From: JALYUM01 sp036688685
Lineage (GTDB): Bacteria; Pseudomonadota; Gammaproteobacteria; Burkholderiales; Burkholderiaceae_D
DNA: 50,249 nt
Assembly (NCBI RefSeq): GCF_036688685.1
Contig: NZ_JAQQPS010000033.1
Span: 1 to 50,249, forward strand
Direction of reading: 5' to 3'
The notes under the pieces were generated by a model, which saw only the letters and a program-made list of their open reading frames with translations, had not been told where the DNA came from and ran no database searches. A program made the translations under genes and the position numbers. Positions 39,361-50,084 of this stretch are shown here, one piece after another. Each line of letters opens with the position of its first letter. Position 1 is the stretch's first letter.

Positions 39361-40803
39361 ATGCGCGCTACCCGAAACAACCGCCGACGCCGACCAGCCA
39401 TGCTGTGCGTCGGCGCCCTGACCCTGCTGCTTGGCGCTTGTAGCGCACTGGTGCCGCCGGCGCCACCGTCAGCGCAGGTGCTGGTTCCCGCGCAATGGAG
39501 CGTCACGACCACCAGTGCGCCTGCCACCCCGCTGGCGCGCTGGTGGCAGCGCTTCGACGATCCCCTGCTGGTCACACTGGTCGATGAGGCATTGGCGCAC
39601 AATCGCGCCATCGCCGGCGCCCGCGCCGCGCTGGCGCAGGCGCGCGCACAATCCGACGTGCAGGCCGCAGGACTGTGGCCGGTGCTGGGCGCGAACGTAT
39701 CGGCGCAACGCGCGCGCGCACACCAGAACAGTGCGAACAGTTTTGTCGCCGGTTTCGACGCCAGCTGGGAGCTCGACGTGTTCGGCGGCCAGCGCGCCGC
39801 CGTGCGCGCGGCCGACGCGAGTGTCGTCGCTGCCGGCGCCAGCCTGGCCGACGTCCAGGTGTCGGTGGCGGCCGAGGTGGCGCTCGATTATCTGAGCCTG
39901 CGCTGCCTGCAGACGCGGCTGGCAATCGCGCGGGCCGGCTTGCTGAGCCAGCAAGACACGCTGCAACTGACCAGTTGGCGCGTCCAGGCGGGCCAGATCA
40001 CGGTGCTCGAACTGGACCAGGCGCGCACCGCCGTCGAGCAAACGCGCGCGCAAATTCCGGCGTTTCAGAGCACGCTGGCCCAGACCGAATCGAGCCTGTC
40101 GGTGCTGACCGGACAGGCGCCGGGCGTGCTACGCGCGCGTCTGGCCGGCACCGGCGACACCTGCAACGCACCGACCATGACCGCGCTGGTCCCGGCCGTG
40201 CCGGCCATCACCTTGCGCCAGCGCCCCGATGTACGCGCCGCCGAAGCGCGCGTCGCCGCCGCTGCCGCGCTGGTGACCCAGGCCGACGCGGCGCGCCTGC
40301 CCGATTTCTCACTCGGTGGCGCGCTCGGCCTGAACGCACTGAGTGTGTCTGCACTACCGAACGCCGCCTCGGTGGCGGCCAGCCTGCTGGCCAACGTGAG
40401 CGCGCCCCTGTTCGACGGCGGCGCCCGGCGTGCCAACGTACGCGTGCAACAGGCCCTGCTCGACCAGGCCGGCGCCACCTACGCCGCCACCGTGCTGGCC
40501 GCACTCAAGGAGGTCGAAGATGCCCTCGTCGCGCTCGGCAGCGAAAGCGCGCGGCAGGCCAGCCTGCGCGTTGCCGCCAGCGCTGCGGCGAATGCGGCGC
40601 AACTGGCCAGCCAGCGCTATCGCAGCGGCCTGATCGACTTCCAGGTGGTGCTCGACACCCAGCGCGTCAGCCTGAGCGCCCAGGACGCTCTCGCGGTCAG
40701 CACCAGCGAACGCCATGCCGACCAGGTACGGCTCTACAAGGCACTGGGCGGCGGCTGGCCGGGCACCACGCCGCCACGCACCATCACAGGAACACCACGA
40801 TGA
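39361..40803 (+). CDS. Outer-membrane efflux lipoprotein (TolC/NodT type)
   Basis: 480 residues from ATG 39361. The signal ends in a lipobox LLGAC with Cys27, so it is lipid-anchored. Two OEP repeats follow: residues ~60-250 (WWQRFDDPLLVTLVDEALAH, ASWELDVFGGQRAAV) and ~280-470 (LRQRPDVRAAEARV, APLFDGGARRANV, RYRSGLIDFQVVLDTQR), the NodT/OprM pattern. It forms the outer-membrane channel for the three genes that follow; its TGA overlaps the next ATG. An upstream in-frame codon at 39328 would add 11 residues before the basic signal region. Confidence 0.93.
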   Translation: MRATRNNRRRRPAMLCVGALTLLLGACSALVPPAPPSAQVLVPAQWSVTTTSAPATPLARWWQRFDDPLLVTLVDEALAHNRAIAGARAALAQARAQSDVQAAGLWPVLGANVSAQRARAHQNSANSFVAGFDASWELDVFGGQRAAVRAADASVVAAGASLADVQVSVAAEVALDYLSLRCLQTRLAIARAGLLSQQDTLQLTSWRVQAGQITVLELDQARTAVEQTRAQIPAFQSTLAQTESSLSVLTGQAPGVLRARLAGTGDTCNAPTMTALVPAVPAITLRQRPDVRAAEARVAAAAALVTQADAARLPDFSLGGALGLNALSVSALPNAASVAASLLANVSAPLFDGGARRANVRVQQALLDQAGATYAATVLAALKEVEDALVALGSESARQASLRVAASAAANAAQLASQRYRSGLIDFQVVLDTQRVSLSAQDALAVSTSERHADQVRLYKALGGGWPGTTPPRTITGTPR

Positions 40804-42140
40804 ACAAGCCCACCATTCCTCCCGCATCGACGGCAGCGCCAGCGCTGCCGGCCAGCACCGACGGCGTCGCCGCGCTGCTTGGCGACACGGCCGCGCCGCC
40901 ATGGTGGCGGCGCTGGAGCACGTGGCTGGTCGTGGCGGGCGTCATCGCCATCGTGCTGGGCGCCCTCGCCTGGCAACGCCAGCGCGCCAGCGCCGCCGCC
41001 CCCACTTACACCACCGTCGCGGTCACGCGCGGCGACCTGACGCTGCTGGTGACGGCGAATGGCACCATCCAGCCGACCCGCTCGATCAACATCGGCAGCG
41101 AATTGTCCGGCACAGTCCTGAAGGTCAACGTCGACGTCAACGACCAGGTCCGCAAGGGGCAAGTGCTGGTGGTGCTCGACACCGCCAAGCTGCGCGACCA
41201 GATCCGCCGCTCCGAGGCCGGCCTGGCCTCGGCCACGGGCAAGGTGGCGCAAACGGTGGCCACGCTGGCCGAAGCGCGCGCCGCGCTGGCCCGGTTCGAC
41301 CAGCTTGCCACCCTCTCCGCTGGCCAGATGCCGGCCAAAACCGAGCACGATGCTGCGCGCGCCACGCTGGCCCGCGCCATCGCCGACGCCGCCAGTGCGC
41401 GCGCCGGCGTGGCCGATGCCCGCGCCGCGCTCTCGACCGACCAGACCAGCTTGTCGAAGGCGTCGATCGTCGCGCCCACCGACGGCGTGGTGCTGACCCG
41501 CAGCGTCGACCCCGGCAACACGGTGGCGGCCTCGCTGCAGGCGGTCACGCTGCTGACCATTGCCGAGGACATCCGGCGCCTGCGCCTGTGGGTGTATGTC
41601 GATGAAGCCGATGTCGGCGCCGTCCAGAACGGGCAAAACGCCACGTTTACAGTGGCCGCCTACCTCGCGCGCAACTACCCGGCGCGCATCACCCGGGTCG
41701 GCCTGGGCTCCACCATCACCGACAACGTGGTCACCTATTTGACCTACCTCGACGTCGACAACGCCGACCTGAGCCTGCGTCCGGGCATGACCGCCACCGC
41801 CACCATCACGGCAACCGAGCGCCATGGCGTGTTGCTGGTGCCGAACGCGGCGCTGCGCTTCAGCCCCAGCGCCAGCGCGGCAGCGCCGGCCAAAAAAAGC
41901 ATGGCGGCAGGCCTGATCCCGTCCATGCCAGGCAACCGCACCCGCCGCGCCGCCGCCAGCGGGGCCAGCACCGCAAATGCCAAGCAGGTCTGGGTGCTGG
42001 CGGCCGATGGCAAGGGCGCGCCGCGCGCCGTGGCGGTCACGCCGGGCATCAGCGACGGCCACCTGACGGAGATCACCGGCGGTGCCCTGCAGGCGGGCAT
42101 GCTGGTCATCACCGACCAGAAATCGGCGGTGGCCAAATGA
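40800..42140 (+). CDS. MacA-like periplasmic adaptor
   Basis: 446 residues, ATG overlapping the preceding stop (40800-40803). One membrane helix near residues 38-58 (STWLVVAGVIAIVLGALAW) anchors it in the inner membrane. The periplasmic part shows the HlyD/MacA order: a barrel-sandwich strand (VLKVNVDVNDQVRKGQVLVVL), a coiled-coil hairpin (SEAGLASATGKVAQTVATLA) and a beta-barrel (LRLWVYVDEADVGAVQNGQ). Near the end is an Ala/Lys/Arg-rich insertion (APAKKSMAAGLIPSM and following) not usual in MacA. It links the ABC pump to the outer-membrane channel. Confidence 0.93.
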   Translation: MNKPTIPPASTAAPALPASTDGVAALLGDTAAPPWWRRWSTWLVVAGVIAIVLGALAWQRQRASAAAPTYTTVAVTRGDLTLLVTANGTIQPTRSINIGSELSGTVLKVNVDVNDQVRKGQVLVVLDTAKLRDQIRRSEAGLASATGKVAQTVATLAEARAALARFDQLATLSAGQMPAKTEHDAARATLARAIADAASARAGVADARAALSTDQTSLSKASIVAPTDGVVLTRSVDPGNTVAASLQAVTLLTIAEDIRRLRLWVYVDEADVGAVQNGQNATFTVAAYLARNYPARITRVGLGSTITDNVVTYLTYLDVDNADLSLRPGMTATATITATERHGVLLVPNAALRFSPSASAAAPAKKSMAAGLIPSMPGNRTRRAAASGASTANAKQVWVLAADGKGAPRAVAVTPGISDGHLTEITGGALQAGMLVITDQKSAVAK

Positions 42141-42897
42141 GCCGCGCCGTGGTTGCTGGCGCGGCACCCTTGATCAGCCTGCGCCAGGTGTGCAAGCGCT
42201 ACGGCAGCGGCGCCACCGAACTGATGGCGCTGCGCGAGATCGACCTCGACATTCACGCAGGCGAGTTTGTCGCCATCATGGGCCCGAGCGGCTCGGGCAA
42301 GTCGACCGCAATGAACATCCTCGGTTGTCTCGACACGCCCAGCAGCGGCGCCTATCTGTTCAAGGGCGTACACGTCGAGCCGCTCTCGCGCGACCAGCGC
42401 GCGCGCCTGCGCCGGCGCTATCTCGGCTTCGTGTTTCAGGGCTTTAATCTGCTGGCACGCACTTCGGCCCAGGAGAACGTTGAGCTACCGCTGCTGTACC
42501 GCGGCGACAGCGCCGGCGCGCGCCGCGCTGCCGCCACGCGCGCGCTGGCTGCGGTCGGACTGGCCGGCTGGGAACAGCACACGCCGGCCGAACTGTCCGG
42601 CGGCCAGCAGCAGCGCGTGGCCATTGCGCGCGCCATCGTGACGTCACCGGCCGTGCTGCTGGCCGACGAGCCCACCGGCAACCTTGACACGCAGCGCAGC
42701 CACGAAATCATGGGCTTGTTGCTGGGCCTGAACCGCGACCAGGGCATCACGGTGCTGATGGTCACCCATGAACCGGACATGGCCGCCTACGCCCACCGGA
42801 TGGTGCAATTCATCGACGGGCGCATCGCCCGCGACTTTGCCAACCCGCATCCGGTGACAGCGGCGCCGGTGGGCGCCACGGCCGGCGAGGACGTCTG

Positions 42898-42898
<1 letters not shown>
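42137..42898 (+). CDS. MacB/LolD-type ABC ATPase
   Basis: 253 residues, starting in an ATGA overlap with the adaptor gene. Walker A GPSGSGKS is at residues 49-56, the signature LSGGQQQR and Walker B VLLADEPT follow, and the family-specific MNILGCLDTPSSG is present. In E. coli MacB the ATPase and permease are one chain; here they are two genes, as in LolD/LolE or YknYZ-type systems. It powers the mechanotransmission pump with the next gene. It overlaps that gene by one base. Confidence 0.95.
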
Positions 42899-44124
<1,226 letters not shown>

Positions 44125-44128
44125 CCGT

Positions 44129-45460
44129 TCACGTGATGGCAATGAGGTCCATTTTGAGCCCGGGAATGCCGTCCAGTGCAAGCACGACCAGTGCGCCGGC
44201 CTTGAGCGCTTTGTCGTACAGCGCACTTTTTGTCGACACCGAAAAATAATAGGTATTCGGGCGCACCGGGACTGCACTCGGCACTTGCGGCATGTGAACA
44301 ACCGGAATGCCCGGCAGCGCCGACCCGACGATATGCTCGATATCGTCGGGCGCGCCCAGCTTGAGCCGGTTCGGCACCGACGCCACCAGTTGCAGTCCCG
44401 GCATATCGGCGTTCACCGCCAGACACAGCTGCGTTTCCGGTGTGATTCTGGCCGGATCGAGGACGGCACGGCGAAGGGAAGTGCGGTTCCTGTCCGCCAC
44501 CAGCGGTATCGAGAAATAGCGCGCTGAAATCACTGTGTCGACCAGGTCGCGCAGCACTGTGTCCATGTTGGCGAACACCTCCCCTAACGCTTCGTGCTGG
44601 TAGACCGGCAGATCGGCCGTTTTGTAGCGGTCGGAGAAGGTCATCAAGCCGCCGGCCACGTTGAGCAGTCTCTGATACAGCGTTTCGGGATGATGGCCGG
44701 GCGATCTGGCACAGTGCATCAGCTGGGCGTTCGCCGTACTGACGATATTGAGCATCCACCAGGACGACATATCGCCGGCCGACACCTCGTAGGTGTCGGC
44801 ACTGACTTTCCGATGCATGCGCTGCAGTGCTTCAATCTTGGCCGACATCGCACTGATCAGGCCATCGAGCATCCGGCCCAGTGCAGGCGTGGCGCCAATC
44901 CCGACGCACGGCGCAATAAACGTCGCGTCCATTTCAAAGCCGCCCTGCTCTGTACGGCTGATCCGAATCAACGGCACACTCGCATGGGCGTCGCGCGTGA
45001 CCAGATGCGAGATCAGGCGGGGCTGCTTTTTGAGATACGGCACGTCGATTGCCAGCGCTTCAGTGAACAGGTCCAGCGCTTCGGCTGCGCAGCGGACATA
45101 GCGGCTATCGCCTTCGGCATTGCCGCCCTGCGGTTTTAGCACCGGCAACGCAAGGTAAAACGTGAAGGTCTGAATATCGGCCGGCAGGCGCGACAGGTCG
45201 ACCGGTTCGGGCAACAGGTCGGCGCCGGGGGCGTCGTAGACATCGCCGTCAGGGAACAGCACCGACAAGGTGTCGGCGTGCAGCCGATTGTGCCCCAGTG
45301 CATCCAGATTCCATTGCATCGACAGCACGCCCCAGAGGTGGGGATTGATCGTCGCAACGATCCGCCGCAGCCGGTTTTCGTGATAAATGTCCTGCAGCTG
45401 AAAGTGCTGCGGGCCGAGCGTCAAGCCCTCCGACCACAATATCTTCGATCCGATGCTCAT
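44129..45460 (-). CDS. tssK: Type VI secretion baseplate protein TssK
   Basis: 443 residues from ATG 45460 with GGAGGA upstream. The opening KILWSEGLTLGPQHFQLQD is the conserved TssK start, followed by the shoulder and neck region and the C-terminal domain (APDDIEHIVGSALPGIPV, YYFSVSTKSALYDKAL) that docks on the TssJLM membrane complex. It forms trimers that fix the baseplate to the envelope. It is transcribed away from tssE with 191 bases between starts, and is the leftmost T6SS gene in the window. Confidence 0.95.
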   Translation of the reverse strand: MSIGSKILWSEGLTLGPQHFQLQDIYHENRLRRIVATINPHLWGVLSMQWNLDALGHNRLHADTLSVLFPDGDVYDAPGADLLPEPVDLSRLPADIQTFTFYLALPVLKPQGGNAEGDSRYVRCAAEALDLFTEALAIDVPYLKKQPRLISHLVTRDAHASVPLIRISRTEQGGFEMDATFIAPCVGIGATPALGRMLDGLISAMSAKIEALQRMHRKVSADTYEVSAGDMSSWWMLNIVSTANAQLMHCARSPGHHPETLYQRLLNVAGGLMTFSDRYKTADLPVYQHEALGEVFANMDTVLRDLVDTVISARYFSIPLVADRNRTSLRRAVLDPARITPETQLCLAVNADMPGLQLVASVPNRLKLGAPDDIEHIVGSALPGIPVVHMPQVPSAVPVRPNTYYFSVSTKSALYDKALKAGALVVLALDGIPGLKMDLIAIT

Positions 45461-45651
45461 GTTTCCTCCGCGAATGTGCCGATCAACTGATTCCTGGAAG
45501 CATGTCTTTTACCGGGCCGATGCCAGTTGACATAAAGCAAAACGCGGCGCGTTCGCACACCACATCACTACATTGCCCAATCACAATGTTTCGATTGCTC
45601 AAGGTCGGATAATCCACCCACCGCCGTCGACGGCACCATCGAGGACATCGT

Positions 45652-46125
45652 ATGCAAGGCTTTTCGCCCGGCCTGTTTGATCGACTTGCCGACGATGACG
45701 CGCAAACCCATGTGTTACGCCGGCCGACCCACGCAGCAGAAGCCGAGGCATGCCGGCAAAGCATCACGCGTGACCTGATGGCGCTGCTCAACACGCGTTC
45801 GAGTGTGGCGGCACTCACGCTGCCACCAGGTGAGGCGCTCGCCGCTTCCGTCCTCAACTATGGCTTGATCGATTTTGCGGGCATGTGCATGACGAGCGAC
45901 ACCGACCAGCAAAAAATCTGCCACGCCGTATGCCAGGCCATTCAACACCACGAACCGCGCCTGCACAAGGTCCAGGTCACCCTCAGCCCGAAAAAGGGCG
46001 CGATCAACCGGGTGGAATTCATGATCACCGCCGAGCTCAAGAACGGCGTGGCCGCGCAGGCGATGTCCTTCAACGCGGTGTTCCGCCCATCGCTGCAGCA
46101 ATATTCGATTGACGACGCGACGTGA
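45652..46125 (+). CDS. tssE: Type VI secretion baseplate protein TssE
   Basis: 157 residues. It is a gp25-like baseplate wedge protein: SITRDLMALLNTRSSVAAL near residues 38-57 with the conserved LLNTR, SVLNYGLIDFAGM, then the EPRLHKVQVTLS strand typical of the gp25 fold. It begins polymerisation of the contractile sheath. It is the first gene of a tssE-tssF-tssG run; tssF starts 9 bases after its stop. No clear -35/-10 pair was found upstream. Confidence 0.92.
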   Translation: MQGFSPGLFDRLADDDAQTHVLRRPTHAAEAEACRQSITRDLMALLNTRSSVAALTLPPGEALAASVLNYGLIDFAGMCMTSDTDQQKICHAVCQAIQHHEPRLHKVQVTLSPKKGAINRVEFMITAELKNGVAAQAMSFNAVFRPSLQQYSIDDAT

Positions 46126-46134
46126 GATCCCACC

Positions 46135-47967
46135 ATGGATGAACTGTTTGCCAAATACGAACACGAACTCGTCATCCTCAGGTCGCTCTGCCGCGAGTAT
46201 GCGCAGCGCTATCCCAAGGTGGCAGCCAAACTGCAAATAGGGGGCGACACCTGCGACGACCCGCACGTCGAACGCCTGATCCAGGCCGTCGCCCTGCTCT
46301 GCGCGCGCGTGACGAAACGGCTCGACGACTCCTATCCAGAATTTACCGAAGCGCTGCTGAATCTGCTTTTCCCGCACTACCTGCGGCCTTTTCCGTCGTG
46401 CGCCATCGTGCGCTTCTGCGATGGGTCCGGCAGTTTCACGGCGGTCGCACGCGGTACCCAACTGCAGAGCGCACCCATGGGGGGCGTGCCATGTACCTTC
46501 ACCACGGCCTACGCGCTCACGCCCGCGACGGTGGTACTGGACAGTGCCAGCTACGCCCCGCTCATCGATGCGCCTGCCGCGACGCGCCTGCCGCCGGATG
46601 CGACCTCGTGCCTGACGCTGGTCTTCGCCGCGTCGACGCCTGGCGCGCCGCTCTGCACTGCGTCAGCATCAAGCATGCGCTTCTACATCGACGCCGATCC
46701 TTCGTTTTGCGCATTGCTGCGCGACACCCTGTTCATGCGGTCTGCCGGCGCCTATGTAGAACTCGGCGAAGATGGCGCATGGCAGCGCTTACCCACGCTG
46801 CCAGTCCGACCAGTTGGCTGTGCCGACGACGAGGCCTTGCTGCCCATGGATGCGCGCTCGCACCCGGCCAGCCGGCTGCTTGCTGAATACTTTGCCTTCC
46901 CCGAAAAATTCAATTTCTTCGAGGTTGACCTGGCGGCGCTGCTGGCACAGGCGCCGGCCGGGACGTCGCGCCTGACGCTGCACCTGGCCATTACCGGCAT
47001 CCGCGCCGATGCCGACCAGGCCCGCATGCTGTCAAACCTGTCCAGCACCCATCTGCTGCAAGGCTGCACGCCAGTAGTAAATCTGTTCCGTCAGGCCGGG
47101 GTACCGATCACCTTCGACCAGTTGGCGGCCGACTACACCGTGCTGGCACACAGCAATTACCCCGCCGCGTTCGAGGTGTACAGCGTCGATCAGGTGCACA
47201 TGGTGCAGCAGTTCGGCAAGCACACCACCGTCACCGCCTTCCGGCCGTTCTATTCGCTGCGCCATGGCGAGGAAGACGGTGCCGGCCAGGGCCGTTACTG
47301 GCTGATGCGCCATGACGAAACGCTGGCCATCTGCAGTCCCGGCCATGAAAAATCGATCTCGCTGGTCGATGCCAGTGCCAACCCTCTGGCAATCGATCGT
47401 GGCACCCTGTCGATCGAACTGCACTGCACGAATCGCGACCTGCCCTGCGCCATCAGGGTCGGTGCGGCGAAGGGCGACCTGTTCCTGCCGGGCAGCGCCG
47501 CGGGTGGCACGATCCGCATGTTGCGCCGCCCGACCCGTCCGGCTCGCCTGCTCAACGGTCCCGATACTCACTGGCGTCTGATTTCCCATCTGGCCCTGAA
47601 TCACCAGTCACTGATGCATGACGGCGCCCACGGTCTGCGCGAAATGCTGACGCTGTACGATTTGGCCCAGTCACCGACCTCGCGCAGGCAGATCGGCGGC
47701 ATCATCGCCGTCGAACAACAAGAGACGACGGCATGGATGCGCCACAAGCGCGGCACCTCGCTCGTCCACGGCATGGAAATTCGCCTGACACTCGACGAAG
47801 CGGCTTACACCGGTGCGGGCCTGCACCTGTTCACGCAAGTGCTCGACGAATTTCTTGGGCGCTATGTGCACTTCAACAGCTTTGTCGAACTGGTCGTTCT
47901 GGCGCATGACAGCGGAAAGGAACTGTTTCGATGCAAACCACGCAGCGGCAGCACCCACCTGGTGTAA
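46135..47967 (+). CDS. tssF: Type VI secretion baseplate protein TssF
   Basis: 610 residues, matching the family length of about 600. The start MDELFAKYEHELVILRSLCR, followed by the YAQRYPKVAAKLQIGG and DDPHVERLIQAVALLCARV segments, is highly characteristic of TssF (formerly VasA/ImpG). FPHYLRPFPSC and LAEYFAFPEKFNFFEVDL are further family landmarks. It forms the baseplate wedge with TssG and TssE in the cytoplasm. The last 37 bases overlap the start of tssG in another frame, a common arrangement that couples the two. Confidence 0.96.
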   Translation: MDELFAKYEHELVILRSLCREYAQRYPKVAAKLQIGGDTCDDPHVERLIQAVALLCARVTKRLDDSYPEFTEALLNLLFPHYLRPFPSCAIVRFCDGSGSFTAVARGTQLQSAPMGGVPCTFTTAYALTPATVVLDSASYAPLIDAPAATRLPPDATSCLTLVFAASTPGAPLCTASASSMRFYIDADPSFCALLRDTLFMRSAGAYVELGEDGAWQRLPTLPVRPVGCADDEALLPMDARSHPASRLLAEYFAFPEKFNFFEVDLAALLAQAPAGTSRLTLHLAITGIRADADQARMLSNLSSTHLLQGCTPVVNLFRQAGVPITFDQLAADYTVLAHSNYPAAFEVYSVDQVHMVQQFGKHTTVTAFRPFYSLRHGEEDGAGQGRYWLMRHDETLAICSPGHEKSISLVDASANPLAIDRGTLSIELHCTNRDLPCAIRVGAAKGDLFLPGSAAGGTIRMLRRPTRPARLLNGPDTHWRLISHLALNHQSLMHDGAHGLREMLTLYDLAQSPTSRRQIGGIIAVEQQETTAWMRHKRGTSLVHGMEIRLTLDEAAYTGAGLHLFTQVLDEFLGRYVHFNSFVELVVLAHDSGKELFRCKPRSGSTHLV

Positions 47968-48959
47968 TCGCGCGCCTGCAGGACGCGCCCTGGCAGTTCG
48001 AATTCGTGCAACTCATCACGCTGCTGTTGCGCCAATTGCGCAGCCAAGGCGTCACCTCTGAGCGGGCATTTCGCGATGTGCTGCGCTTTCATAACAGCCT
48101 GTCGCTGAGCTTTCCGGCCAGCGAGGTGTGCGCAGTCTCGATCGAAACCGAGGACAACGGCGCGATCAAAAAGATGCACGTGACGCCGGCCTTCATCGGC
48201 CTGCTGGGCGCCAGCGGTACCCTTCCCGCGCACGACACGGAACGGATCGCCTTGCGCTACGCCGTCGACCGGGACACCAGCGAGCACGCCCTGGTCGACG
48301 TGTTTTCAAACCGGGTGATTGGCCTGTTCTTCGACGCGTGGCGCAAATACCGGGTCGAGCAGACCATTACCGTGCAGGGACAGGATCGTCTTTTGCCACT
48401 GCTCACTGCACTGGCCGGCAAAGCTGGCTCGCATTCAAACAGCAGCGATACGATACGCGCCTACTACGCTGCCTTGCTCAGGACCCGTCCCGTGGCCGCC
48501 GGCACGATGGCACAAATCCTGTCGCACCACTTTGGCGTGCCGATCGCCGTGGAGCAGCTGGTCGGCGCGTGGGATCCGATCCCGCCCAACCGGCGCAGCA
48601 CGCTGGGCAGTGGCGCGCCGGTACTTGGCTACGGCGCGACACTTGGCGTACGGCTATGGCGCCACGACCTGCGCGCGCGCCTGCGCATCGGGCCGCTCGA
48701 CGAAGACCAGCTGACAGCGTTCCTGCCCGGCGGCCATGCACTCGCGGCACTGGCGGAGATGATGCGTCTGTTCGCCGTGCCGATGGTGCGCTTCGAAGTG
48801 CTGCGGCTGCTGAAGCCGGCCTGCGTCAAGCGCTTGCGCCTGCGTACAGCGGACCGCAAACAGTTGGGATGGAATACCTTCCTGATAAGCACAGACGGCG
48901 TCACAAAGCGCCCGGAAATCGGCTCCATGCTCGACCTGAAGGCGAAGGCCGGCGCCTGA
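47931..48959 (+). CDS. tssG: Type VI secretion baseplate protein TssG
   Basis: 342 residues, ATG 47931 within the end of tssF, behind GGAAAGGAA. Family stretches are visible: the N-terminal QDAPWQFEFVQLITLLLRQL, FHNSLSLSFPASEV, the LGASGTLPAHDTERI segment, and LSHHFGVPIAVEQLVGAWDP. TssG pairs with two TssF in the wedge. The C-terminus is followed after 12 bases by the stop of a convergent gene, so the plus-strand T6SS run ends here. Confidence 0.95.
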   Translation: MQTTQRQHPPGVIARLQDAPWQFEFVQLITLLLRQLRSQGVTSERAFRDVLRFHNSLSLSFPASEVCAVSIETEDNGAIKKMHVTPAFIGLLGASGTLPAHDTERIALRYAVDRDTSEHALVDVFSNRVIGLFFDAWRKYRVEQTITVQGQDRLLPLLTALAGKAGSHSNSSDTIRAYYAALLRTRPVAAGTMAQILSHHFGVPIAVEQLVGAWDPIPPNRRSTLGSGAPVLGYGATLGVRLWRHDLRARLRIGPLDEDQLTAFLPGGHALAALAEMMRLFAVPMVRFEVLRLLKPACVKRLRLRTADRKQLGWNTFLISTDGVTKRPEIGSMLDLKAKAGA

Positions 48960-48971
48960 GTAGCGTGCGCC

Positions 48972-50084
48972 TTACGCTGCCACGCGCCGATCCGCGCGCG
49001 CCCGATACGAGCGCGGCGCCGGCGTCTCGCCCGCAAGCCGGTCCGCGTGGATCAGCACTGGCGCAACAAAGATCAGCTTGCGGTCGAGATTGCGCGGCCC
49101 GCAAGGCTGCATGCGGAAATGGCCGCGCCGCCAGTGTGGTGCCACACCGCCCCCCGTGCCATGGCTGCCGGCGCCCGTCGGCAAACGCTCCGGACCGACG
49201 ACGATGCCGTTGTACAGCGCCCCCGTGCGCTGGGCGAGCTTGGCACGCTTGCGCTCGCCGAGTCCGGCCAAGCGACGCACGGCGATGTCGTGGTCCCGGT
49301 GTTCGACGACGCGCGCCTGTTTCAATCCCATGTAAAGGAACAGCTTGACGACGTAACTGACCGCCGCGTAAATCGGGTGCGGGTACCCTTCGGCGGAATG
49401 ATTCGCCTCGGGCCCAAGGGCCCGGTCCAGCCATGCAGCGACCGTCGTGTCATCGCGATCAGTGATGCCAAGCACCAGTACATGGCCGTTGACGCAATCA
49501 TGCCGTTTGCAGATGAAAAGAAGCTCCAGCATGTACCCGTCGCCGGCGGCGGATGGCGTCGCGAAGCAAAACACCCCGTCGAAAACAACATCACGATCGC
49601 TTGAACCCGGCACCTTCAAGCTTCCGCTTGCAGCGGGGCCGAAGCGCAGGTACTGGCTCGCGTAAGGTAGCCCGACCATGCTCATCGGCACACTCAGGTC
49701 GACGTCGGAATGCGACAGCAAGGTTTCCAGCGCAGGGGTGGCGTCGATCACAACCCCCTTGTTCAGGTGATATTTGAGATTGGCACTGACCGCAGCGGCA
49801 AGGATGTTGCGGTTTGCCGTCACGGGCGCTGTGACTGATGTCGGCCAGCCAGCCAGAGGCCACTCCTGTTCCAGTTGCCAGAGCAATTCGCGCATGATAT
49901 CCCCGCACGTGGCATGCGGCTGCACCCAGCGTGTCCAGATAGCCGAGCCACCCACAGCGCCCTGCCAGGCATCAATAGCGCCCTGGCGACGGAACTGGAC
50001 CGGAAACGGTTTGCCATGCAACAACCCGACAATGCTGCATTGCATTGCACGGCCAACGTCGATCATCTCGTTATCGCTTCGCAT
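48972..50084 (-). CDS. Uncharacterised protein beside the T6SS genes
   Basis: 370 residues from ATG 50084 (AGGACAG upstream); a second ATG at codon 7 is possible. I do not recognise it with certainty. It lacks a signal peptide and membrane helices. The middle is a mixed alpha/beta domain (GVFCFATPSAAGDGYMLELL, HVLVLGITDRDDTTVAAWLD). Near the C-terminus is a striking motif APHWRRGHFRMQPCGP followed by RKLIFVAPVLI; a His-x-Arg-Arg-Gly-His pattern with a following basic strand and proline occurs in a widespread set of phage, plasmid and chromosomal proteins of unknown function. Position next to tssG suggests, but does not show, a link to type VI secretion. Confidence 0.7.
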   Translation of the reverse strand: MRSDNEMIDVGRAMQCSIVGLLHGKPFPVQFRRQGAIDAWQGAVGGSAIWTRWVQPHATCGDIMRELLWQLEQEWPLAGWPTSVTAPVTANRNILAAAVSANLKYHLNKGVVIDATPALETLLSHSDVDLSVPMSMVGLPYASQYLRFGPAASGSLKVPGSSDRDVVFDGVFCFATPSAAGDGYMLELLFICKRHDCVNGHVLVLGITDRDDTTVAAWLDRALGPEANHSAEGYPHPIYAAVSYVVKLFLYMGLKQARVVEHRDHDIAVRRLAGLGERKRAKLAQRTGALYNGIVVGPERLPTGAGSHGTGGGVAPHWRRGHFRMQPCGPRNLDRKLIFVAPVLIHADRLAGETPAPRSYRARADRRVAA

